DNA from: Paramacrobiotus richtersi
Lineage: Eukaryota; Tardigrada; Eutardigrada; Parachela; Macrobiotidae
Direction: 5' to 3'
DNA: 25,960 nucleotides
Assembly (NCBI GenBank): GCA_034698045.1
Contig: JAQGAU010000593.1
Span: 1-25,960 of the forward strand
Positions 1 to 9,694 of this stretch are shown here, in pieces (position 1 is the stretch's first letter; every line of letters starts with the position of its first letter). Made by a program: the position numbers and the translations under genes. The notes below the pieces were generated by a model, which ran no database searches, was not told the DNA's origin, and was given only the letters and a program-made list of their open reading frames with translations.

Positions 1-2
1 TT

Positions 3-591
3 AAAGACCTGTGGCCTTTCATGGCTTTGTGGTTGTGTGTTGTTCCTCTTTGGACCAGCATCGTGCTGGTCCTTTCACTGGGATCTCGTGCATGTACCTT
101 AAGGATCTACAGTACTCGTATCTACTGTTACGATTCATATCCTCGTGTTAATTACTGTCAAACGCGCTTGGGCCCTAATCTGGCCTATATCATATGAAAT
201 TCGACACACCTCGCGAGTGGCCTGGTTACTTTGTGTGGTTGTAGTGGTGTATGTCCATGCACTCGCTCTGCCTGGAATTATATTAGATGCCCAATATTAT
301 CGCGTGCCTACCATTAACGGCTGCTATCTGGACACAAAGGCGCAGCCCATATGGGGTATGTTCATATCAATTTGGGTGTTCAACGCGCCAGAACTGTTCA
401 TTCCAGCATGCTTTCTCGTTCTTCTTTGGAAGTTTTCCCGAAGGAGAACCAGGAGTGGAGTGGCGGCCCAAAAAACACTTCAGCAAGTGCAAAGTGTGTT
501 ATCTCTTTTAGTGCCTTTGCTTGATCCAATCTTTTTTGCGTTGAACCTCGGTAGTTTTCATGCATGGCTTGCACGCTTCCTGAAGTGCTGA
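3..591 (+). pseudogene. Rhodopsin-type GPCR remnant (TM3-TM5 and TM7)
   Basis: Seen: two overlapping frames encode a receptor fragment. Frame A (from base 3) carries ECL1 and the start of TM3 with the conserved cysteine (LGSRACTLRIY, about 78-110). The rest of TM3 (IHILVLITVKRAWAL) continues from about 112 in another frame, so one frameshift lies near 108-115. The second frame then runs through TM4 (about 205-270), an ECL2 cysteine (GCYLD), TM5 and a basic ICL3 (KFSRRRTRSG). It passes almost directly to a TM7-like LLDPIFFAL, a variant of NPxxY, and a short helix-8 stretch before the stop at 589-591; TM6 and ECL3 are missing. The DRY motif is replaced by VKRAW. It is a clear paralogue of the minus-strand receptor at 17916-18707 (RAWAL.PISY, SRVA, DA.YYRVP, LDTKAQ shared). 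The 5' part lies outside the window. Inference: pseudogene; a hidden intron at the shift is less likely. Confidence 0.75.
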
Positions 592-2545
592 AGGATGGAT
601 CGCACAATCAGGAACATCATTCGCATAAATTTACTATTTTGGTGTTTTCCAGTCATAGAGCTAAAACTCGCCTACACGTGGTCAGTTTTAAAGCAAATAA
701 GGTTAACCACGCACAGCTGCCCGATATCCGTTTGGCGTCGCTCAACAGCCTTTTTCAGACTGTATTAGAGGACTCAGCATTTTAACGCTCCACATTCCAT
801 AAGGCAGCCATTTCACAACAGAACCAAAAATTTCTCACAACTCGCAAAGGTTCTTACTGTCCGGATGTACACCGACATTGAATATATGAATACTTTACAT
901 TTTTGGCACTCCATATTTGTTTCTCCATGTTAAGCGAATATTCAGTTAGCAGGCGAGGGATATAATACTTGTAGTTGTGTTGGTTCCTTACTGCACACGT
1001 CTGGAGCTTCGTAGTCACCTTAGACACGCTACTGCATGTGCCGCATTTCACGTCAGTAGCTACTGGCTTGTTGATTAACACCTTCACTGGCGAAAAGATT
1101 ACCGACACTTGATGACCCCAAAAAAACGATTCCCCTGGACATTGTGTAATCTGTACGCTTATGCAATGGGGTGGGTTTCTTTTGGTGGTCATCAAAGGAT
1201 CGGATATCTCGAGGTGCACTTTTAGACAAATCCCGTTTGCGTACCACATGACACAGCACACGTCGCTACTTTACATGCCTTTGTATATGCAGTGGATACG
1301 TCTCCACACAGTTGTCCCTCCGTAGGCCAATGTCTATCTGTTGACACCTTTATGTAAAGAGGTCTTGTACATAGATCTGTCAAGTAACACGCAGCAGGAA
1401 CACGAGCGATGCATCGATAAGTACGCGATCGCACATTTTTATTCAAAACCAGCATGCCTGTCCAGGCATCAAAATTTGATGTTCTTTCGTACCTCGAAGT
1501 GCCCACATCCGATTATTGTGACTTCATTGGTTCAACTGGCCCGACTCCAGCAATCATACACCCCGTGCCCTAACGAATAGTACGTGTATCCCCTGTGCAG
1601 TCAGACGTTGAGCAAGAAACTTTGTCTAGCTATTTAGTTAAGCATCTTCTTGTTGTCTGTTATTTCTTCTACCCTTTTTAGTAACTGACTGTTCTTGTTA
1701 CTCGAAAATCTTATTGAGTTTGTTAGACGAGAAAGCCATATATCCAGTCAGTTCAGGCGGCCTGAACTGAATCTGTCTGTTTTGCATTGGATTTACCGGC
1801 GCTTGTTCGGACACGAAACTCAGGTTGTTCGCACACATATATGGAAGCACAACGCGTTATAACATAACAACGACAATTCCGAACCCGAACGACGACCGAT
1901 CGAACAAACGCCCGATAGTCAAACAAGAATAAACTTATTACTGTCGGCTGTAATGTGTTATTCACTTGATTTATCCCGAAAGGAAATAATATGCTCAATG
2001 TACCAGAGTTGTCAGTGAGATTGCAAATGCTGACCAGAGCAACACTGCGTTTTTCGCATGAGTCTGCTTGTGCAATCGATATTGCTGTGTAAGTAAAACA
2101 GTATATTAGGCGCAAAAACTCAGGAATAAACGTAATCCGTACGTAAAAAACATGTATGCCCGGAAACAGATTACGGCTTATTACTTACCAGTATTACGTA
2201 CGCAGTTTCCTGACGAGAACGTTATCACCTTAGAGTGTTGTTGAGTACTGCCTTAAAACTGCACAAATATGGATTTATTTGGTATATGTTTTTCTAATAC
2301 AACCGCACCATTAGCAAGCTTCGATCTAGCTAGCCTTCCTCTCTTAATAACCACCAAGCGTATATTTGCCAACAAAAATCGAAAGATCAAATATGTCTTT
2401 CTTCCAATAATGCGCTGAAGTAGACACTTGACTGGGGAATCAATATCACTCCCCTCGGCTGTTTGACTGATTCAACATCAAGGCCATTTTCCTAACCTGT
2501 CAGTTGATTCTCTTGTAAGCCGTTATACAAGGGCATTAATGCACA
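592..2545. other. Intergenic stretch, no supported gene
   Basis: Only short unrelated open frames occur. The longest, a 135-codon minus-strand frame at 854-1261, is cysteine-rich and ends in CRC, but an ORF of this size is expected about once by chance in a window this long. No splice-linked continuation with matching phase was found. A 23-base palindrome lies at 1748-1770. The final part should include the promoter and 5' UTR of the guanylyl cyclase starting at 2546; no convincing TATA box was seen. Confidence 0.5.
1748..1770. repeat. 23-base near-perfect palindrome
   Basis: Eleven-base arms (TCAGTTCAGGC and its complement) flank a single G at 1759. It lies in non-coding DNA between the GPCR remnant and the cyclase gene. 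It could be a dimeric binding site or chance; no second copy was noticed in the window. Confidence 0.6.
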
Positions 2546-5500
2546 ATGTCTCGCATAATTTCTTACCTGGTTCTTTCCTTCACCATTCTTGTCACATGTA
2601 ACGGATTCAGTCTAAACTTTGTTCAGGTCATCATCGGGGATAACCCACTGTACGGATATTATGCAGCCGGACCGTTCAATGATGTGGCGTTCGAATCTAT
2701 GGGAAAGATGTTCCCCAAGGTGTTTGCCAGTGCCACTCGACACATTTTCTATAAACCAAAGATCCCATCGTGTAATGACGCTGGAGATTTTATGTATGGT
2801 GTTACGGGGGAAATTTATGATGTTGTATCGAAGATTGATGGATTTACGATTCTCTTGTCATCCGGTAAGTTTGTCTGACACGATACTGCAGCAGCTATGT
2901 ATAACAGAGCACTCCGTTACTTTATTAGTTTATTTACTTTATTAGTTCTGAACTTCTGCAGTGGTATGACTTTGCGGCGCATTTAGCCAGACGTTTAGCG
3001 AGGCGTTTCCCATGAGACTGAAACTGTAAAATTCTCAGTGATCGTCTAGCTGCTGTCGCATGAGTCCTTTAGCAAACTGAAACCGATAACAAGGGTCGAT
3101 AGAAACGAGCACGAAGCATGTTGAGTTTAGGCGAAATACCAAGAACGGCATATTTTGTGGGAGCATAAACATGGCATTACTTGATATGCATATACAGTAT
3201 GTGTGTGATATGTGGGAGACGGAAAGTGATCGTCAGGAAGGCTCACGCTACCGGAAGCAAAAAGTGCGATTGTCTCTTCGGCTGTTCAAAAGGTTTCCGT
3301 AATAATGTTTCTGTGATACTGAGGATATCAGTATCTTTCCGATAGTAACTCTTTGTAAGAGGCCGATATGAAAGATCAAGGGCTGACGTCAATATCAGCT
3401 GCAGAAACCTGATTAGTTGATGGAGGCCCAGAATAACAATTGATGTGGCGTCACTCGCTACGCTACCTTAAAACTTGACTCTTTAACTAGAGGTTTAATC
3501 CCGGAAAAAATGATGTGATCAGTAATAAAAAAAAGTGATCCCTTAAAAGTTACTCTGAACAAAGTAGTTACACAAGATCTTTAGTATAACAGGAACCGTT
3601 GGCTATGGTACCATCACTGCAGCAATTCAATACGTTCACTTTTCCGATGTTTTTTCAGTTCTGTGTCAGTTGCAAAATTTCTGTGCTGTCTCTACTAGTG
3701 TTTGTTGGTTGCGAAGGAACTTCTTTGAGCTGTGTATTCTCATGTTTCTCACGGTGAGTGAAGGAAGCTAAACTAGCCGCTAATTCGAAAAGATTTACGG
3801 TGGGCCGAGCGGCCAAAGTGGTCAGCAGCATCCAGAGAAGAACGTTAGAGAGCAGCGTCACTTCTTTGAATACGACATACTACACTATTAGGTATACCGC
3901 GGATCGTAACTAGCAAAGTTGTGACCGAGCGGCGAACTGTTCATTCTCTATGTTGCGTGCATGGAAAAACCCATCACTTGAATGACAAAAGGGGCAAGTC
4001 GTGGTTATTGATCAAACTGCTGCAGGCAAGGCGAAAGCCTAAACCAATAGCTGAAAAATTATCAGACAAAGCTTATGCAAACGAGCTAAACGTTATGAAA
4101 TAAACCGTCAGTAAATATTGCCACAGTCTTAAAAAGCGTAACTCTTGTTAGGCCGCTTTGTCAGTCGGATATCGTTTCCATGATCTGTTGATGCTTTTTG
4201 TGTTGGTCGATTATGTGATTCAACTAAATAAACGGGACACTTGAAAAAATTTTTCGTGGTTGTAGTAATAAATACCGCCAGCACAAAATTGATTGTCTTT
4301 CAGGATGCAGCTTGGAACTGATACCACTTGGGGATTTTGCTAGAGGTAAAGTGGCACTTGAAGTGCACGTCACATTCGTGCGATCACTGACGTACCAGTA
4401 CATTCTTGCAGAAGTTAATCTTCCGTTAATGGCAAGGTAAGAGTGCAATTTGCAATAATTTCTAACACCAGATTGTCCGACTTGTGTATAGCTTCGTTCC
4501 ATATATCAGCGTGATTGATTTTTACGTAAAGTAGTGTACGAACTTAATTCAATTAAAGCACGTACACATCGGACATCAGGTCTAATAATGCATCATAGAT
4601 GTCTAATAACGTTTATATTTAACAGTACATCAGCTGATCTGCTCTTCGCTACCAAGCGTTTCCCGACGATCGTGACATTTGGACCCTTGTGCGTTACCGA
4701 ATTCCTAGAAGCGCTCTCTATCTTCTTAAGTGTTAAGTGTTAAGTGTTTTCAGAGGTCAGGGAAGTCATTCTTCAGCGGCCAAAGCTTTTGTCAAGGCCC
4801 ATGGATGGCGGAGTGTTTCCCTGTTCTGCGATAGCTACTCGAAATTTACGAGCGCGGCCAGTTCTCTCGGCATTACCTGCCGGGCCTTTAAGGCCACATT
4901 CGAGGCAGGCGGTCAGTTCGATCTGTACCCCGAGATCTTCGATTCCACTCTGGGTGATCCCAACTACGAAGCCAGACTGCTGAGAGCGCAGCAGACAAGC
5001 CGAAGTAAGCTCGAATAATGTTTTCGATCTCTCTAGTTTGTCCTTTTTTGCTGGTACTTAAGTTACAGTGAGCTTTTCTCTGTTTCAGTTATCATATTCC
5101 TCGCCAACGGAGATGAAATGCGCAAGTTTATGGTAACTCATCAAGAATCCGGTAGTCGAATGGCCGATATGATTCCAAATGACATCTGCTTCTTAACCCT
5201 AGGTGACTGCCTATCGCTTAAATATGACAAACGATGAATACGTGAGTAACTACCAATCAGTTTCAGCAGTTTTGCTTTCCTGCAAAAATCCATGTTAAAT
5301 ATCTAACTCACGGTGCCTGATACCACACAAACTATTTTCGCAGGTATACATCAATCCAAAGCCTTGTCAAGGGCCGGAATTTATCGAACTTGAGGTTGAT
5401 CTCAATGACGGCTTGGATGACGTAAGTTATTGCTGAGAAATGGCGGATACTGGCTGTTACGGGATAGTGTGCTTTCTGTTGTTTTTTTTATACTACAGTA

Positions 5501-8500
5501 CGTGTTGTTGAAACTGCTGTGGAGTTCATTGTTGAACGGTAATTATTTTAGATGGCTTTCCAAGCGTACAAATCGCTAGTCCCCATAAATTTCGTCAATC
5601 CCAATCATCCACAACTCTCCGGGCTGATCGATACGGTTGCAGAGCGTGCCTTGACCAAGTACAATCATTCGTACCAGAAAGACGAGCGGGTACACATTTC
5701 CGGTTCCGACTTCCAAAGTTGTTGAAACTAGATTTTGACAGGAAAACGAGATTGCCTTGTCCATTCCTGAGATCATGTTCGCAATCGGTCAGGTAAGCTA
5801 TAAACTATTATCCGAATAATCAAATGTGGTGCATCGTTAATCGACCAATGGCAGTAGGTTCTCAATGCAAGCGCAATCCCACTGGAAAACCTCACTACCG
5901 TTTCATTCCGGCAGCAGTTCCTGGGTCGAACGTTTTACACGCCAGTGCGACGTGTTCGTATTGGATCCAACGGCATGCGCATGTCCGATAGCATACTGTA
6001 CCGCTTAAACGTCACCAGTAGAAAATTCGAGGTATTTATTAAAACCTGCACATCCACAGGTTTTGGATAAACCGCATCAAGATAAATTAGTTAATCGTTT
6101 TTGTTATTACAGCCGACATGGTATTACGACTTCCCCAACGCCACACTCTCCATTCTGAATTCGCAGCTAGCGGACCAGTGGAATGGAAGAAGGAGTCCGC
6201 CACTCAATGAGCCTGTTTGTGGATTCCGAAGTGACCGCTGCAGAGCAAGCAATGACAGTTTGTACTCGAACTGTCTAAGCGGAAGCAGTATGGACATAAA
6301 AGGAGTTCATTTTCAGATCGCACCGTGTTGATTGCAGCCATCTGTGGCAGCTGCGGAGCCGTAATCATCATCGCATTTGTCGCCATTGTTTACGCGTAAC
6401 TTGACAAACAGTCTTTTCGAAGAACGCGGCTTTGACGCTCTGTGTCTACAGGAGAACATCGTCCCGCATGGACAGCTCCAACTGGTGGTTTCTGGACGGA
6501 AGTCTACTCCATGGGGTGGATTACAAACCGGGCTTTAGCGTTTTCCAGCCGGGCGGCAGCACTATGCAGTGCTACTACAATCAAGACCGGGTGTGGATTC
6601 GATCGGAAACCGTGTCGATCACGGAAGCGGAACTATTCAGCAAAAAGGCACTGCGATCGATTATCTCGCAGGTAAACACCTCGATCTTTACACAACATAT
6701 TTCGGCGTAAAGGTTAACGATTTGTTTTAGATCAGGAATATTCCACGGCAAGACACATTAGCGCGCTTTTACGGCGTCGCTTGTTTCGATAATCATGTTG
6801 CGGTCATATGGGAATATGGGCGTGGCCCTTTACGATTGTTGTTTTCCAACGAGACCATCATTTCCGACGTGATCCTGCAGAAAACGCTCACTTTCAATGT
6901 TCTCACTGTAAGTTAACGAAACGTCACTTTAGAGGACGCAGAACCTTCCTTGTCTTTATGTGACCTTTAACGGAAGAAAACATTCCCGTAAACCGCAGAA
7001 ATGCCACGGCTGGCTTCGCAGTTTTGCGATAATTTGTAACCTTTTCCAATAACTAGGAAAACTTTGTGCAGATTTTTATCTTACAACTATAGAAAAATAT
7101 GTCGTTTCTACATTCTAGGGTTTACAGTTCATTCACTCTTCGTCGCTCCGCTGCCACGGCAGTTTATCCAGTTTAACCGTGATCGTCGACAACCGCTACA
7201 CCGCCAAGATCTGCGACATTGCATCCATACGAATTTTTCAAGCACTGTCCAAGAGACTCATCAAACTGGACACAGAAACCAGCATAGCACCCGAATGCGT
7301 TACAGACCCAGCAAATTTCCTGACCCAGGAGAGCGATATTTACTGCCTTGGTGTGATTATTCAGGAAATATTAGGCGGTTCTATTAAACACCACGAAATG
7401 GATAAAAAATCAAGTAAATATGGATTATTGTTACATATTAGCAATCTACATCGCAGCAATTGACTGCCTCGGTTCTAGAAGCACCAGTGCATGAGGCTCC
7501 CTTTATCCGCCTAATCGTTAACGTGATCGATGCGTGCCAAAATGAGAAAAAAGAAGCTAGACCCACTGTTAAGGCCATACAGCAGAAGCTGTCGGACTAT
7601 CGACCACGATTGACTGTTATCGCGAGTCTGATAAAACGGCTAGAAGAGCACGCAGAGAATTTGGAATTGATTGTTATGGCACGGACAGCCGAGCTTTTGG
7701 CTGAACAGAATAAAGTGGATAATCTACTAGGAGAAATTATTCCACCGTTAGTATCTTCTACAATAACACAAATTGCAATGTGATTGTTTCTGTCGCTCCA
7801 AAATGAAGTTCGCGATGCTGTTCGCCACTATAACTATTTCCTACACTGTTTTTTTTCTTCCAGTTCGCTCATAAAGAAACTGCGGGACAAGATCACCGTC
7901 CCAGCCGAATCATTCGATTCCGTAACCATCATGTTCAGCAGCATGGTTGGCTTTGACGTGTACTGCAACACCGTTACTCCCTTACAAGTCAGCGGATTCT
8001 TGAACGAATTGTACACGTTTGTGGATAACAGACTGCACCTTTATGATGTGTATAAAGTGGAAACGGTCAAAGACGGCTACGTGGTACGAACAGTAAACCT
8101 CACGTTCAAGAAAGGTCACTGACACAAAATACCCTATAGGTGGCTAGCGGTGTGCCTGTGCGTAACGGGAACCGTCATGCGTATGAGATTACTCAACTGG
8201 CGCAGTACATCTTGATTGACCTTGAAAGGCAGAAAAAGATTCCGCTGAAGATGCGTATAGGGATCCATACCGGTAACATTTTGAACGTTGCAGTGCTTCT
8301 GCTTTACATTCTTACATATTGTTGAAGGTCCCATTGCAGCGGGAATTATTGGCGTCATAATGCCGCGATACTGTCTGTAAGCAGGATGCGATATTAATAT
8401 TATGTGAACTTTTCTTGTTCTAACTTGTGGCGCTCCAGATTTGGTGACACGATGAATACAGCGAGTCGAATGGAAAGCCATGGCGAAGGTCCGTTGACTG

Positions 8501-8742
8501 TTCTCGCCACAAGTTCTAGTTATAAAATTATTGTTGCTCCAATCTCTAGCCTCGAAAATTCATATTAGCGGCAACACTAAGTTAAAACTCGAAGAGGCAA
8601 ACATGGCGGCTCGGTTGAAGATTATTCCAAGGGGAAGCGTGGAAGTCAAAGTACTACCCTTTTCAGTTTCTTAAGGTGTTTATTCTATGGCCTGTTTTGC
8701 TTTTAGGGAAAGGGCCTGATTGAAACCTACTGGATTGGTTAA
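2546..8742 (+). CDS. Receptor guanylyl cyclase (natriuretic-peptide-receptor type), 23 exons, 1004 aa
   Basis: Membrane receptor expected to make cGMP from GTP. Exons: 2546-2864, 4304-4345, 4412-4436, 4626-4729, 4777-5004, 5089-5132, 5203-5241, 5344-5421, 5552-5689, 5742-5792, 5858-6031, 6113-6257, 6317-6395, 6452-6671, 6731-6907, 7119-7413, 7479-7746, 7864-8083, 8140-8272, 8328-8376, 8439-8488, 8550-8650, 8707-8742. All introns are GT-AG, all phases agree, total 3015 nt. Domains: signal peptide 1-20; ANF-receptor-like ectodomain to about 460 ending in a CGF...C juxtamembrane pair; TM about 466-488; kinase-homology domain about 495-750 with HGSL in place of HRD, APE and DIYCLGV; dimerisation helix about 757-808 (RLEEHAENLE); cyclase domain 815-1000 with PVRNGNRHA and RYCLFGDTMNTASRM; ends ETYWIG. 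Oddity: the first metal-binding Asp of FSDIVGF is Ser (FSSMVGF, about residue 835). The second Asp (VKDGY), guanine-reading Glu and Cys, and transition-state Asn and Arg remain. Ligand unknown. Confidence 0.95.
2865..4303 (+). other. First intron of the guanylyl cyclase gene (1439 nt)
   Basis: It begins GTAAGT and ends TTTCAG, joining the phase-1 codon across ...LLSSG|CSLEL. It is about ten or more times longer than most other introns of this gene (47-120 nt). No exon with family similarity was found inside, and the short open frames (for example 3655-3861 minus and 3921-4103 plus) look accidental. A long first intron often carries regulatory DNA, but no specific motif was identified. Confidence 0.7.
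4412..4436 (+). other. 25-nt microexon of the guanylyl cyclase
   Basis: It is bounded by TTCTTGCAG and GTAAGAG and enters in phase 1, leaving in phase 0+2. It links ...GDFAR to STSADLLFATK by adding EVNLPLMA. Without it the flanking exons (phase 1 out, phase 2 in) cannot be joined in frame, which is the main support. It encodes part of the ectodomain. Confidence 0.8.
4726..4746 (+). repeat. Three tandem copies of TTAAGTG across a splice donor
   Basis: Units lie at 4726-4732, 4733-4739 and 4740-4746. Each contains a GTGTTA-type potential donor. Because the unit is 7 bases, the three potential donors fall in three different phases. Only the first (intron from 4730) keeps the frame with the next exon at 4777; using the third would include an in-frame TAA. 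Confidence 0.85.
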
Positions 8743-9694
8743 GTTTGTGTCACGTTTGTTGATATATGTACTGCGATTTTCTAGCTGCTTGCCTTTCCTG
8801 TGGTTTGTAAACTTTAGCACAGCTTCACCATACTTAATAACCGGTTGTGACTGATGCGAAAGCGATCAATTATATGTTTCTCGGCATCTGCAGTTAAATA
8901 TCAAAAACGTTTCTGGTTTTTTACTTACTATGTATGTGATGTTCTGCCTATGGAGTTGCACAGGTTTGTGACCCAGGTACTGCTTAGTGAACTGTGAACA
9001 TAACGCACTCATGTTGGTCAGCCAACAAAGTATTCTCATAACACTAAAAACAAGCGGAACATACGACAGTTAGAGTTAGAGAAATTATCAAAACTGCAAT
9101 GGAAGGATACCTGCCGCAGTGATACCATAGAATGCTTTTGCGTTCCACTGCAGGGAGGAAAAACTTGCGGACAAAAGCCCATTCCCAGCGTGATAGGGTG
9201 CGCTCGTAGGCGCGTTGTACAATTTTTCTCGATCGAATTTGCGAGATGGGTCATGTGCCATTGCACGCCTCACTGTGTTTCGGAAAATGACTTCAGTGAT
9301 TATGCTTACAGAGACCTCTTTCCCTACTAGATTTTTTTTGAAATTGCTATGGCACGCACGTTATGAAGTAGAACTGCTAAGGAGTTAGTGGAATGTATGA
9401 CTGATGAGGCTTCGTTGCGTTGAAAATATAAATACCGCCACATGTTTCAGGCAAACTTGTGGTGTACGTGCGGTAATCTAGCTGAGCCGCTCAAGTAGAA
9501 TTATAATGGTGTTACAGTACATCTTGTTCGTCTTTATCACATCATTGATCGGAAAAACCGATCTGATAATATATGAGGTGAGGATTGCAATCAGCTTCGA
9601 ACAGTTGTTACTACATAAGCAACGCATAGATTGAATCGACGGCCACTCGATATTCTGCATGATACATCAGTCTTTTTTGCGTTGGGACTTGGAA
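8743..9694. other. Intergenic region containing the promoter of secreted gene copy 1
   Basis: No open frame with recognisable features was found; short minus-strand frames around 9036-9273 look accidental. The last 170 bases are similar to the region before the second copy (13190-13347), which marks a conserved proximal promoter and 5' UTR. A TATAAATA string at about 9426-9433 is about 260 bases upstream of the ATG and may be unrelated. Confidence 0.6.
9534..9569 (+). promoter_or_regulatory. Paired GATA-type sites upstream of secreted gene copy 1
   Basis: TTATCA at 9534-9539 and TGATAA at 9564-9569 form an inverted pair with starts 30 bases apart, 126 bases before the ATG. The same pair with the same spacing precedes copy 2. 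TGATAA is the classic site for GATA factors, which in nematodes drive gut expression; any tissue assignment here is inference. Confidence 0.55.

Noticed and set aside
854..1506. Cysteine-rich minus-strand frames (135 and 94 codons) that resemble a small secreted or cystine-knot protein
   Set aside because: Such length is expected about once by chance here, the two frames do not join through splice sites in phase, and no family motif beyond scattered Cys was recognised.
4737..5018. Stand-alone 93-codon ORF beginning at 4737
   Set aside because: It is exon 5 of the cyclase (4777-5004) read through its flanking introns.
5089..5241. Apparent frameshift and stop in the cyclase ectodomain after ...MRKFM
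   Set aside because: A 70-nt GT-AG intron (5133-5202) removes it; the joined reading MRKFM|VTAYRLNM fits the receptor family and keeps phase.
7414..7478. Apparent phase conflict between the kinase-homology exons using the AG at 7455-7456
   Set aside because: Using the later acceptor TTCTAG (ends 7478) gives a 65-nt intron and restores phase 1, joining KKS to KAPVHEAP.
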